NCBI RefSeq assembly: GCF_003207895.1
Contig: NZ_NKUB01000022.1
Span: forward strand, 1 to 39,837
Direction of reading: 5' to 3'
DNA length: 39,837 nucleotides
Source of the DNA: Komagataeibacter swingsii
GTDB lineage: Bacteria > Pseudomonadota > Alphaproteobacteria > Acetobacterales > Acetobacteraceae
In this document: positions 29,856 through 37,495 of the stretch, in pieces
Layout: each line of letters begins with the position of its first letter
Numbering within the stretch: the stretch's first letter is position 1
Position numbers and translations under genes: made by a program
Notes under the pieces: model-generated
Seen by the model: the letters and a program-made list of their open reading frames with translations, nothing else
Told to the model about the DNA's origin: nothing
Databases searched by the model: none

Positions 29856-30659
29856 TTGAGACGTCGATTTCCCTCTCACAGGCCTGTCATGGCACGGGAA
29901 GGCACGGCCCCGCCCGCCCCGGCGAGGGATTACCCGCTACCCCCGGTCACGATGCCGGCGCACCCGCTTGCGGGCCTGCTGGCCGGGCGGCCCCTGCGCG
30001 TGGTGGGCGACGTGCATGGCGACCTGCACGCCTTCCGCCATGCCGCGGCGACGGACCGGTTTGTCATTCAACTGGGCGACCTGGTGGATTACGGCCCCGA
30101 CAGCGCCGGGGCCTTCCGCCTGATGCAGCGCCTGATTGATGAAGGGCGCGGGCTGTTCATACTGGGCAACCATGACCGCAAGCTGGCCCGCGCGCTGCAG
30201 GGGCGCAAGATGCGGCGCGACCCGCCCCTGATGGAAACCCTGGCCCAGTTCATGGCCGAGGAAAACAGCGACGTATTCCAGCGCGCGCTGGCCGACCTGG
30301 CGCACGCGCCCGCGTGGATCGTGCTGGGGCAGTCGATATTCGTGCATGGCGGCTTCCATGTCCGCATGCTGGGCGAACTGCCGCCGCCGGGGCTGGGCAC
30401 CGTGACCCCCCTGCTGTCGCGCGCGCTGTTTGGCGAGACGACGGGCCGGATGCAGAAGGACGGCTACCCTGAACGGCGGCTGAACTGGGTCGATCACATT
30501 CCCGCGGGCTATACGGTGTATTGCGGGCATGACCGCCGTTCCACCGACGGGCGGCCATGGGTCAGGCATGGCCGGATGGGCGGACGGGCCATCTTTACCG
30601 ATACCGGCGCGGGCAAGGGTGGCCACCTGGCGTGGATCGACCTGCCGCCCATCCTCTAG
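29856..30659 (+). CDS. Calcineurin-like (PPP-type) metallophosphoesterase
   Basis: A 267-residue protein with the metal-binding motifs of the PPP superfamily in order: GDVHGD (from about residue 51), GDLVDYGPDS and GNHDRK. A C-terminal YCGHDRR and TDTGAGKGG complete the site. This layout is shared by bacterial Ser/Thr phosphatases and ApaH/PrpE-like hydrolases; GNHD instead of GNHE leaves the substrate open. GGAGAGGA at 29841-29848 sits seven bases before a TTG at 29856, which I take as the start; ATG 29889 is the alternative. It is followed within 42 bases by a chorismate mutase, probably in one transcript. Confidence 0.8.
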   Translation: MRRRFPSHRPVMAREGTAPPAPARDYPLPPVTMPAHPLAGLLAGRPLRVVGDVHGDLHAFRHAAATDRFVIQLGDLVDYGPDSAGAFRLMQRLIDEGRGLFILGNHDRKLARALQGRKMRRDPPLMETLAQFMAEENSDVFQRALADLAHAPAWIVLGQSIFVHGGFHVRMLGELPPPGLGTVTPLLSRALFGETTGRMQKDGYPERRLNWVDHIPAGYTVYCGHDRRSTDGRPWVRHGRMGGRAIFTDTGAGKGGHLAWIDLPPIL

Positions 30660-30700
30660 CAGCCCATACGCATTCCCATATTTCAGGAGAGCCTTCCCCC

Positions 30701-31021
30701 ATGAACACCACCCAGGCCACGCAGGACGACGCAGCACTGGCGAAGCTGGAAGAACTGCGCCGCAGCATCGACAACATCGATGCCGCCCTGATCTACATGC
30801 TGGCCGAACGTTTCCGCCATACGCAGGCGGTGGGAAAGCTGAAGGCGACCAGCCACATGCCCCCCGCCGACCCCGCGCGTGAGGCCCGCCAGGTCGCGCG
30901 CCTGCGCCAGTTGGCCAGATCGGCCCAACTGGACCCGGACTTCGCCGAAAAATTCCTCGCCTTCATCATCCGCGAGGTCATCCGCCACCATGAAGCCATA
31001 GCCGCCAGCGAAGGGCGGTAA
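30701..31021 (+). CDS. Chorismate mutase, AroQ type
   Basis: A 106-residue all-helical protein matching the AroQ class. LEELRRSIDNIDAALIYMLA is the first helix, with the active-site arginine. AERFRHTQAVGKLK carries the second arginine and the lysine. The final helix is FAEKFLAFIIREVIRHHEA. It rearranges chorismate to prephenate for phenylalanine and tyrosine synthesis. AGGAGA at 30685-30690 decides the ATG at 30701 over the longer open frame. No signal peptide is present, so it should be cytosolic. It sits alone, not fused to prephenate dehydratase or dehydrogenase. The SixA-like gene follows seven bases later. Confidence 0.9.
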   Translation: MNTTQATQDDAALAKLEELRRSIDNIDAALIYMLAERFRHTQAVGKLKATSHMPPADPAREARQVARLRQLARSAQLDPDFAEKFLAFIIREVIRHHEAIAASEGR

Positions 31022-31028
31022 TCCCCCG

Positions 31029-31580
31029 ATGCCCGACACACCGGCAGCCAGCCCCGTCCCCACCCGGCGGATGGTGCTGATGCGCCATGCGCAGGCCGCC
31101 CCCGCCCCGTTCGGCGACATGGGGATGCAGGCCGACCTTGACCGCCCCCTGACCGCCCGGGGCCGCCAGTCCGCCGCCAGCCGTGGCGCGCAGTTGCGGG
31201 CGCGCCGCTTCGCGCCGGAACTGGTGATGGTCAGCCCATCAGTGCGCACGCGCCAGACGCTGGATGCGATCGGATCATTTTATGGCGATCGGCAGCCCGA
31301 TATCCGATATGTGAACGCCCTGTATGACGCCATGCCGGAAACCATACGCGACCTGCTGTATGAAGTGCCGGATAATATCAATAATATCATGATATTAGCC
31401 CACAATCCCGGCCTGCAGGCGCTGGTTGCGCACTGGGCTGCGCGCCACTGCCCGCCGGGGCTGGAAAATGCGCTGCATCTGGGCTTTCCACCGGCCTCGA
31501 TGGCCTGCTTTACCGCCACGCGGGCATGGAATCAGGCTGATGACGGCGATATCCGCCTGACCGGCCTGTCTTGCCAATAA
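31029..31580 (+). CDS. SixA-like histidine phosphatase family protein
   Basis: A 183-residue member of the histidine phosphatase superfamily. The catalytic motif is LMRHAQA, with RHA in place of RHG as in SixA. It is followed by DRPLTARGRQSA, VSPSVRTRQT and the second histidine in ILAHNPGLQALV. SixA dephosphorylates phosphohistidine on signalling or phosphotransferase proteins; the partner here is unknown. The gene lies seven bases after the chorismate mutase gene and is probably the last gene of that unit, since the citrate synthase gene downstream has its own leader. Confidence 0.85.
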   Translation: MPDTPAASPVPTRRMVLMRHAQAAPAPFGDMGMQADLDRPLTARGRQSAASRGAQLRARRFAPELVMVSPSVRTRQTLDAIGSFYGDRQPDIRYVNALYDAMPETIRDLLYEVPDNINNIMILAHNPGLQALVAHWAARHCPPGLENALHLGFPPASMACFTATRAWNQADDGDIRLTGLSCQ

Positions 31581-31680
31581 TGTCATTGCCACAGGCGGGG
31601 GGGACGGATTGCCACGACGGGGCTTTCGTTCCTATCGTCAGACCCGAGGCCCGCTGACCGCCGCCCCTGCGGCGCACGGG

Positions 31681-31791
31681 TATATAAATTTGGGCAGACA
31701 TACCAACTGTCGCACGAACGACAGGATGCCCGGAGGTTGGAGACATGTGCCGCCCTGCCCCAATGTGCGCAGGGCCGGCACCCAAGAGGAG
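31681..31791 (+). promoter_or_regulatory. Structured leader of citrate synthase
   Basis: TATATAAATT at 31681-31690 is a possible -10 region. Downstream, CTGTCG and CGACAG form a six-base inverted repeat with a six-base loop (about 31707-31724). A stronger hairpin has arms 31747-31758 and 31769-31781 (GTGCCGCCCTGC with GCAGGGCCGGCAC, one bulge). It ends two bases before the AAGAGGAG ribosome site (31784-31791). The placement suggests control of translation or mRNA stability. No known riboswitch class was recognised. Confidence 0.4.
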
Positions 31792-31799
31792 TGTTGTAG

Positions 31800-33098
31800 A
31801 TGAGCGAGTCCGGAAAAAGCGCCACAATCTCGCTGAACGGCAAGGATGTTGCCCTGCCGGTACTGTCAGGCACGCTGGGGCCGGATGTCATCGACATCCG
31901 CAAGCTGCCCGCGCAGGCCGGGGTATTCACCTATGATCCCGGTTATGGCGAAACCGCTTCATGCTCCAGCAAGATCACGTTCATTGATGGTGAAAAGGGC
32001 ATCCTGCTGCACCGGGGCTATCCCATCGCGCAGCTGGCCGAACAGGCGACGTTCATGGAAGTGGCCTACCTGCTGCTGAACGGCGAACTGCCGGACAAGG
32101 CAGCGTATGACGGGTTTGTGAACGCCATCAAGCACCACACCCTGCTGCACGAACAGATCCGCAATTTCTTCAACGGTTTCCGTCGTGACGCCCACCCCAT
32201 GGCCATCCTGTGCGGCACGGTGGGGGCGCTGTCCTCCTTCTATCATGAAGGGCTGGATGTCTCGAACGCGACGACGCGCTACCAGTCGGCCCTGCGCATC
32301 ATCGCCAAGATCCCGACCATTGCGGCATGGGCGTACAAATACACGCAGGGCGAGACCTTCATCTATCCGCGCAACGACCTGTCCTATGCGGAAAACTTCC
32401 TGTCCATGATGTTCGCCATGCCCAGCGAGCCGTACAAGATCAACCCCGTCCTGGCGCGCGCCATGGACCGTATCCTGATCCTGCACGCCGACCATGAACA
32501 GAATGCGTCCACATCCACCGTGCGGCTGGCCGGCTCCACCGGGGCCAATCCGTTTGCCTGCATTTCCGCCGGTATCGCGGCCCTATGGGGGCCTGCCCAT
32601 GGCGGCGCCAACGAAGCCGTGCTGAAAATGCTGGCTGAAATCGGGCACAAGGACAACATCCCCGAATTCATCGCCAAGGTGAAGGACAAGAACAGCGGCG
32701 TGCGCCTGATGGGCTTTGGCCACCGGGTGTACAAGAACTTCGACCCGCGCGCGAAGATCATGCAGGCGACCTGCCATGAGGTGCTGGGCGAACTGGGGAT
32801 CAAGGACGACCCGCTGCTGGACCTTGCGATCGAACTGGAAAAGATCGCCATCCACGACGAATATTTCGTCAAGCGCAGCCTGTACCCGAATGTCGATTTC
32901 TATTCCGGCATCATCCTCAAGGCCATGGGCATTCCCACCAGCATGTTCACCGTGCTGTTCGCGGTCGCCCGCACCACCGGCTGGATCAGCCAGTGGAAGG
33001 AAATGATCGAGGAACCGGGCCAGCGCATCGGCCGCCCCCGCCAGCTTTACACCGGGTCACCGGAACGCGACTTCGTGCCGTTCGACAAGCGGGGTTAA
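31800..33098 (+). CDS. gltA: Citrate synthase (AarA type)
   Basis: A 432-residue type II (large, hexameric type) citrate synthase. The catalytic residues are visible: [14 protein letters not shown] (His229 and His232), GPAHGGANE (His267) and [15 protein letters not shown] (His308), each three residues off the E. coli GltA numbering. It condenses acetyl-CoA and oxaloacetate, the entry to the citric acid cycle. In Acetobacter the orthologue is aarA, needed for acetate resistance, and aarC is nearby here. AAGAGGAG ends eight bases before the ATG. A long hairpin follows the stop. Upstream leader structure suggests extra regulation. Confidence 0.96.
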   Translation: MSESGKSATISLNGKDVALPVLSGTLGPDVIDIRKLPAQAGVFTYDPGYGETASCSSKITFIDGEKGILLHRGYPIAQLAEQATFMEVAYLLLNGELPDKAAYDGFVNAIKHHTLLHEQIRNFFNGFRRDAHPMAILCGTVGALSSFYHEGLDVSNATTRYQSALRIIAKIPTIAAWAYKYTQGETFIYPRNDLSYAENFLSMMFAMPSEPYKINPVLARAMDRILILHADHEQNASTSTVRLAGSTGANPFACISAGIAALWGPAHGGANEAVLKMLAEIGHKDNIPEFIAKVKDKNSGVRLMGFGHRVYKNFDPRAKIMQATCHEVLGELGIKDDPLLDLAIELEKIAIHDEYFVKRSLYPNVDFYSGIILKAMGIPTSMFTVLFAVARTTGWISQWKEMIEEPGQRIGRPRQLYTGSPERDFVPFDKRG

Positions 33099-33106
33099 AA
33101 AAAATC

Positions 33107-33136
33107 TATGCCAGGCAGCTATCTCTGCCTGGCATA
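33107..33136 (+). terminator. Hairpin terminator after citrate synthase
   Basis: TATGCCAGGCAG (33107-33118) pairs perfectly with CTGCCTGGCATA (33125-33136) around CTATCT. Eight A residues precede it, and AT-rich sequence (ATGATTTAATTTT) follows. It closes the citrate synthase transcript and marks the edge of the AT-rich islet. Confidence 0.75.
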
Positions 33137-33146
33137 ATGATTTAAT

Positions 33147-33175
33147 TTTAAAAATTCAATGAGTTAGGCTAATAT
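33147..33175 (+). promoter_or_regulatory. Candidate promoter of the DUF2075 gene
   Basis: TTTAAA (33147-33152) and TAATAT (33170-33175) are separated by 17 bases, each matching four of six sigma-70 consensus positions, 35 bases before the ATG. AT-rich context makes chance matches likely, so this is tentative. Confidence 0.35.
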
Positions 33176-33209
33176 TGCCCCGGCACACTGTTTAAGTCAC
33201 CATGCGATC

Positions 33210-35150
33210 ATGGACCGTGCATATTTATCAATCGAAGCATCAAATGTTAAATTTTCGGATAATAGCTATTTATTCGGCTTATTAGCCCAGAAGCTTCCCT
33301 TCGCTGTTGAACCAACGCAAAGAGCTGCCTGGGATTACCAAATTAAACATTTACGGGAATTGGCAGAACAGCTTCCCGGTGCTCATTTCTTTATGGAATT
33401 TCTCATCCCACGAATGGGACGACGGGTTGATCTCGTTATCCTGTTTAAAGGGATAATTTATGTAATCGAATATAAGGTTGGAGCTTCTCAATTCGATCGA
33501 TCTAGCTTGGAACAGGTTTACGGTTACGCCTTAGATCTGAAACATTTTCATGAAACCAGTCACAGTCAACGAATCGTGCCGATTCTTGTCGCAACAAAAG
33601 CAAAGGAATCGCATGAACCACACGTACATTGGGATGCCGACGGTCTTGCTAAACCGTTAAAAGTTACACCAAACCTATTATCTGCCGTAGTGAAGCACAT
33701 AGCACTTGATATAAATGCCTTACCTTTCCCTGCCGACAAATGGATTAAAGGCCGTTACAAACCAACCCCAACCATCGTTGAAGCAGCCCAAGCGCTTTAT
33801 CAAGGCCACGATGTTAAAGAAATCTCACGGTCAGAATCCGGGGTTGAGAATTTAACGCATACCGCAGATTACGTGGCTGAGGCCATTGAGAACGCCAAAC
33901 ACACACATCATAAAATTATATGCTTTATCACCGGCGTCCCTGGTTCAGGTAAAACGCTTGCTGGTCTTAATATAGCCACATCTCGACAACGTGCACATAG
34001 TGATGAGCACGCCGTTTTCCTGTCTGGAAATGGTCCTCTTGTTGAGGTTCTGCGTGAAGCACTAGCACTTGATGCCGTCACCCAAGCAGCCTCCAAAGGT
34101 CACTCATCAAGCAAGGTGGAAGAAAGACGACGCGCAAGTGCATTTATTCAAAATATCCATCATTTCCGTGACGAAGCCCTTACGACAGATCAACCTCCCG
34201 TCGAAAAAGTTGTTGTATTTGACGAAGCACAACGTGCATGGAACGTTGAACAAACATCTAAATTTATGCAGCAAAAGAAAGGACAACATGAATTTTCCAT
34301 GTCAGAGCCTGAATTTTTGCTTAGCGTAATGGATCGTCATACCGATTGGTGCGCTATTATCTGCCTTGTTGGAAACGGCCAAGAAATTAACACCGGTGAA
34401 GCTGGCATCGAAGAATGGTTACGTGCGCTACAACGCTTTTTTCCCCATTGGCAGGCACATCTACCAGAAACTTTGACGCATTCTTGCTCAATTTCAAACG
34501 AAGTGTTGGCTCCCAGTCTTCATTTAGCCACCTCTATTCGTTCATTTCGTGCAGAGAGACTTTCTGATTTCGTCGGATATGTGCTGAAAGGCGATTCAGA
34601 GAATGCCCAAAAAACCAAGGAAACACTGCTGCATTATCCATTGCTTATTACACGTGACTTACCAAAAGCGAGACACTGGCTGCGTAACAAACGACGCGGC
34701 AACGAACGTGCTGGGCTTTTAGCTTCGTCAAACGCAAGCCGCCTTAAACCTTGTGGTATTTTTGTTAAATCCCAAATTGAACCGGCAAAATGGTTTCTGG
34801 CGTCACCCAATGATGTGCGATCTTCAGATGCGTTAGAGGATGCGGCAACAGAATTCGACGTACAAGGATTGGAATTGGATTGGGCTTGTCTGTGTTGGGA
34901 TGCCAATTTACGTCAGGATACAAAATGGGAAACATGGCGCTTCGTTGGAACACACTGGAGTCAAATCCGTGATCCAATGCGCCAAGCCTATCTTATCAAT
35001 GCTTATCGCGTGTTATTAACGCGGGCACGACAAGGCCTCGTCATATTTGTCCCACATGGCGATATGCATGATTTCACACGCTCCCCCCTTATATACGACA
35101 AAATTTACAACTTTTTGCTGACTTGTGGATTTCAGGTGCTGGAAACCTGA
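33210..35150 (+). CDS. PD-(D/E)XK nuclease-like / SF1-type DUF2075 helicase fusion
   Basis: A 646-residue protein. Residues about 50-120 look like a restriction-type nuclease fold: an RRVDLV strand (Asp74) followed by IEYKVG (Glu87, Lys89), the classic D...ExK spacing. The rest matches the DUF2075 (Schlafen-like) helicase core: Walker A GVPGSGKT (242-249), Walker B VVVFDEAQRAW (Asp338), VGNGQEIN (387-394), VQGLELD (551-557) and VLLTRAR (to about 607). All helicase motifs are intact. The coding sequence is AT-rich (about 45% GC in lines I counted, against about 65% around it) and its codon use differs, which points to horizontal acquisition. It stands alone with its own terminator context. A role in nucleic-acid restriction or anti-phage defence is inference; DNA repair is the alternative. 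Confidence 0.85.
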   Translation: MDRAYLSIEASNVKFSDNSYLFGLLAQKLPFAVEPTQRAAWDYQIKHLRELAEQLPGAHFFMEFLIPRMGRRVDLVILFKGIIYVIEYKVGASQFDRSSLEQVYGYALDLKHFHETSHSQRIVPILVATKAKESHEPHVHWDADGLAKPLKVTPNLLSAVVKHIALDINALPFPADKWIKGRYKPTPTIVEAAQALYQGHDVKEISRSESGVENLTHTADYVAEAIENAKHTHHKIICFITGVPGSGKTLAGLNIATSRQRAHSDEHAVFLSGNGPLVEVLREALALDAVTQAASKGHSSSKVEERRRASAFIQNIHHFRDEALTTDQPPVEKVVVFDEAQRAWNVEQTSKFMQQKKGQHEFSMSEPEFLLSVMDRHTDWCAIICLVGNGQEINTGEAGIEEWLRALQRFFPHWQAHLPETLTHSCSISNEVLAPSLHLATSIRSFRAERLSDFVGYVLKGDSENAQKTKETLLHYPLLITRDLPKARHWLRNKRRGNERAGLLASSNASRLKPCGIFVKSQIEPAKWFLASPNDVRSSDALEDAATEFDVQGLELDWACLCWDANLRQDTKWETWRFVGTHWSQIRDPMRQAYLINAYRVLLTRARQGLVIFVPHGDMHDFTRSPLIYDKIYNFLLTCGFQVLET

Positions 35151-35173
35151 ATGTCCCCCTAATCACATATGAC

Positions 35174-35210
35174 AAAGGAACAGACTGCTTATGCAGTCCA
35201 TCCCTCCTTT
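35174..35210. terminator. Weak interrupted hairpin between convergent genes
   Basis: GACTGC (35183-35188) pairs with GCAGTC (35193-35198), and the outer AAAGGA (35174-35179) pairs with TCCTTT (35205-35210). It lies between the stop codons of the DUF2075 gene and the minus-strand small gene. It could act on both transcripts, but T tracts are poor. Confidence 0.4.
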
Positions 35211-35234
35211 ATAATGCTCATGTCCGGAACGGGA

Positions 35235-35474
35235 TCAGTCACATTCGCAGCCATTCGTGGGGCCGGGGCGTTTTTGGATCACGTGATGGTCGATCCATTC
35301 CGACACCAGGCGCCGTGCCTCATTCAACGAGGATTCGGGATGGTGGATACGGTACAGGGTGGTGCAGGCGTGGAAAGCCGACACATCGCTGGTCCCTACG
35401 CCACGCAGTTCCTGATAGGCGGTGATTACGGCACGCTCGCACTTGCGAGAGATGCGACTGTTTTCAACAGACAC
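35235..35474 (-). CDS. Small hypothetical protein, probably iron-regulated
   Basis: A 79-residue frame on the minus strand, starting at a GTG at 35474. It begins MSVENSRISRKCERAVITAY, continues through RLVSEWIDHH and ends NGCECD. Codon use is like the GC-rich core (many C- and G-ending codons), unlike the adjacent AT-rich gene. Predicted content is mostly helical and soluble, with three or four cysteines and several histidines; no signal peptide or membrane segment is present. I do not recognise the family. A well-formed promoter and a Fur box lie directly upstream, so iron repression is likely and the product may act in iron acquisition or sparing. An antisense frame at 35169-35495 has no comparable support. 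Confidence 0.6.
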   Translation of the reverse strand: MSVENSRISRKCERAVITAYQELRGVGTSDVSAFHACTTLYRIHHPESSLNEARRLVSEWIDHHVIQKRPGPTNGCECD

Positions 35475-35492
35475 GATGCGATGACCTATTGG

Positions 35493-35507
35493 TGAGAATG
35501 ATTATCA
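35493..35507 (-). promoter_or_regulatory. Fur box
   Basis: TGAGAATGATTATCA matches the 7-1-7 Fur consensus TGATAATNATTATCA at all but one informative position. It lies 18 bases before the GTG of the minus-strand small gene and just after its predicted -10 box, so bound Fur would block transcription start under iron-replete conditions. Confidence 0.65.
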
Positions 35508-35515
35508 GTATTGGG

Positions 35516-35544
35516 ATATTAGATCGAATACCCCCATGGGGCAA
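35516..35544 (-). promoter_or_regulatory. Sigma-70 type promoter of the small iron-regulated gene
   Basis: On the minus strand TTGCCC (35539-35544) and TAATAT (35516-35521) are separated by exactly 17 bases. The start point would fall within or next to the Fur box at 35493-35507. The consistent arrangement of promoter, operator and gene supports each part. Confidence 0.55.
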
Positions 35545-35716
35545 GGTACGCATGGCCTCACACTCCGCTGATCGGGTCACGTTATGTTTCCGATGTGGCC
35601 TTTTTTCGGCAATTATGCCCGCAATCCGCGCAGACAGATGGATTTTCACATCTGTTGCGGTTAATCGTCTGTGCTGTCATTGACGACACCACATATCATT
35701 TGGCCGGAGATAGGGT

Positions 35717-36478
35717 ATGCACGACGCCACGGGGAACGGGGCCGGACTTTCAACAGGCTCCACGGCATGGGACCGCGACGCGGCACTGATGACCGCGCGC
35801 CTTCTGCTGGAAATCAAGGCCGTCAATTTCCGCCCCGATGAACCTTATACCCTGACATCCGGCTGGAAATCCCCGGTCTATATCGACTGTCGCCGCATCA
35901 TCTTCTTCCCGCGCGCGCGCCAGAAGATCATGGAACTGGCGGTGGAAAAGATCGGTCGCCACGTGGGGTACGAAAGCATTGACGCCGTGGTGGGCGGCGA
36001 GACGGCGGGCATTCCCTTCGCCGCATGGATTGCCGACCGCATGATGGCGCCCATGGCCTATGTGCGCAAGAAGCCCAAGGGCTTTGGCCGCAATGCGCAG
36101 ATCGAGGGCGACGTGCCCGAAGGCATGCGCACCCTGCTGGTGGAAGACCTGACCACCGATGGGTCGTCCAAGGTGCAGTTCGCCAACGCGCTGCGCAAGG
36201 CCGGCGCGATCGTGGACCATACCTTTGTCGTGTTCTTCTATGGCGTGTTCCCCGGCGCCTACCGCACGCTGGCCGACATGGATATCAGCCTGCATGCGCT
36301 GTGTACGTGGTGGGATGTGCTGGAAGCCTGCGCGGGCAAGCCCTACTTTTCGGAAAAGGATGCCGCCGAAGTCCGTCGCTTCCTTGAAGACCCCTGTGCA
36401 TGGTCGGCCAAACATGGCGGCGTGGGCAGCGCCGAGGAAGCGCTGGCGCTGAAGGCCAGGCGCGACGCCGGGGCCTGA
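35717..36478 (+). CDS. pyrE: Orotate phosphoribosyltransferase
   Basis: A 253-residue enzyme that joins orotate and PRPP to give OMP in pyrimidine biosynthesis. The N-terminal FTLTSG-type motif is YTLTSGWKSPVYIDCRR. A GGETAGIPFAAWIAD loop follows, and PMAYVRKKPKGFGRNAQIEG is the flexible catalytic loop. The PRPP motif is LLVEDLTTDGSS. GGAGA at 35706-35710 precedes the ATG by six bases. It is slightly longer than E. coli PyrE (213 residues) through N- and C-terminal extensions. Codon use and GC return to the core pattern, marking the end of the AT-rich islet. murI follows after 14 bases. Confidence 0.95.
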   Translation: MHDATGNGAGLSTGSTAWDRDAALMTARLLLEIKAVNFRPDEPYTLTSGWKSPVYIDCRRIIFFPRARQKIMELAVEKIGRHVGYESIDAVVGGETAGIPFAAWIADRMMAPMAYVRKKPKGFGRNAQIEGDVPEGMRTLLVEDLTTDGSSKVQFANALRKAGAIVDHTFVVFFYGVFPGAYRTLADMDISLHALCTWWDVLEACAGKPYFSEKDAAEVRRFLEDPCAWSAKHGGVGSAEEALALKARRDAGA

Positions 36479-36492
36479 TCCCGGACAGGTCG

Positions 36493-37320
36493 ATGGCGCG
36501 CATCCTTGCCTTTGATTCCGGCATCGGGGGGTTGGGGATCGTGGCCCGCATCCGCGATCTCCTGCCGGGGGTTGCGGTCGATTACCTGGCCGATACCGCC
36601 GTCTTTCCCTATGGCGAGCAGCCCGACGCGGCGCTGCGACACCGTATCGTCACCCTGCTGGGCCAGGCCATTGGCCGCCTCGAACCCGATGCGGTGGTGG
36701 TCGCGTGCAATACCGCCAGCACGCTGGCGCTGGACAGCCTGCGCGCGGCATATGACGTGCCCTTCGTGGGCTGCGTACCCCCCATAAAATGGGCGGCGGA
36801 CCAGACAGGCACCGGCACGATCGGCCTGCTGGCCACCCGCGCCACGGTGCGTCGGCCCTATCTGCATGATCTCCGCACACGCTTCGCCCCTGACTGCACC
36901 CTGCTGGCCTATGGCGCACGCGGTCTGGCCGACATGGCGGAAGCCGCGTTCCGGGGCAGCCCCCCTGACCGCCAGCACCTGAAAGCCGAGCTTGACGGCC
37001 TGTTTGGCCAGCCGGGCGGGAACCGGATTGACGTGGTCGGGATTGGCTGCACGCATTACACCTTCCTGCTGGACGCCATGCGTGCAACCGGCCCCGCCCA
37101 TGTCACATGGCTGGACCCGGCCCCCGCCGTCGCCCGGCAGGCCGCGCGCATTCTGGCCGGGTGCCGCACGGCTGCCGATCACCGGCCGCCCATGGCCGAA
37201 CGGGTCTGCTTTACCGCCATGCCACCTGACCTGCCCGCCCTGCTGCCCGGCCTGCGCAGGCTGGGTTACGCGGCAGACGCGCCGTGCCTGTTCAGCGAAG
37301 ACATGACGACCCATTCCTGA
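36493..37320 (+). CDS. murI: Glutamate racemase
   Basis: A 275-residue cofactor-independent racemase making D-glutamate for peptidoglycan. Motifs in order: FDSGIGGLGIV (phosphate-binding-type first loop), YLADTAVFPYGEQPD, VVACNTASTLAL (first catalytic cysteine) and GIGCTHYTFLLDAM (second catalytic cysteine). I use the ATG at 36493, 14 bases after pyrE; the longer frame from 36400 runs inside pyrE. The ribosome site (CAGGTCG) is weak, which fits coupling to pyrE. Length is normal. Downstream lie repeat and IS fragments, then the convergent ispB. Confidence 0.94.
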   Translation: MARILAFDSGIGGLGIVARIRDLLPGVAVDYLADTAVFPYGEQPDAALRHRIVTLLGQAIGRLEPDAVVVACNTASTLALDSLRAAYDVPFVGCVPPIKWAADQTGTGTIGLLATRATVRRPYLHDLRTRFAPDCTLLAYGARGLADMAEAAFRGSPPDRQHLKAELDGLFGQPGGNRIDVVGIGCTHYTFLLDAMRATGPAHVTWLDPAPAVARQAARILAGCRTAADHRPPMAERVCFTAMPPDLPALLPGLRRLGYAADAPCLFSEDMTTHS

Positions 37321-37358
37321 GCAGGCGCGGCCGATGCCCGGAATCCTTATCCCTGAAC

Positions 37359-37370
37359 AAAGTTTTGGGT
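37359..37370 (+). repeat. Fragment of the hairpin repeat, cut by an IS5-type end
   Basis: AAAGTTTTGGGT resembles the first 12 bases of the repeat (AAAGTTTCCGGG; copy 1 has GGTTTTGGGC). The similarity stops exactly where TAA and an IS-like terminus begin, so it may be the stub of an interrupted copy. The fragment is short and could be chance. Confidence 0.4.
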
Positions 37371-37372
37371 AA

Positions 37373-37404
37373 GAGACTGTTTGAAATTAACTTCTTGATA
37401 AAAA
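37373..37404 (+). mobile_element. Possible solo terminus of an IS5-family element
   Basis: GAGACTGTTTGAAATTAACT parallels the left end of the IS at 39566 (GGGCCTGTTGGGAATTATAC), both preceded by a TNA trinucleotide (TAA here, TCA there). No transposase is present. It may be a deletion scar of an IS copy inserted into the hairpin repeat. The alignment is short, so this is tentative. Confidence 0.35.
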
Positions 37405-37410
37405 ATAACA

Positions 37411-37460
37411 AAAGTTTCCGGGTGCCGCCTTTTTTCAAAAAGGCGGCACCCGGAAACTTT
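37411..37460 (+). repeat. A/T-tract hairpin repeat, copy 4 (perfect 24-bp inverted repeat)
   Basis: Arms at 37411-37434 and 37437-37460 are perfect reverse complements separated by two bases; the arm begins AAAGTTTCCGGGTGCCGCC. The left arm is the same as the start of copy 3. Located between convergent murI and ispB, it should act as a bidirectional terminator. It is the most symmetrical copy, lacking the CTGAAGC half. Confidence 0.88.
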
Positions 37461-37495
37461 GATTCCTTATCAGCAGGCTACCCTGACCCGCCCGC

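Noticed and set aside
35169-35495. A 108-codon plus-strand frame over the small minus-strand gene
   Set aside because: It lacks a ribosome site and crosses the Fur box, while the minus-strand frame has its own promoter and core-like codon use.
35464-35649. A 61-codon minus-strand frame covering the Fur box and promoter
   Set aside because: It overlaps the regulatory region of the small gene and has no ribosome site or family-like sequence.
33098-35716. A CRISPR array or tRNA attachment site bounding the AT-rich islet
   Set aside because: I saw no spaced direct repeats, no tRNA end and no integrase; the islet boundaries are only a terminator and a composition change.
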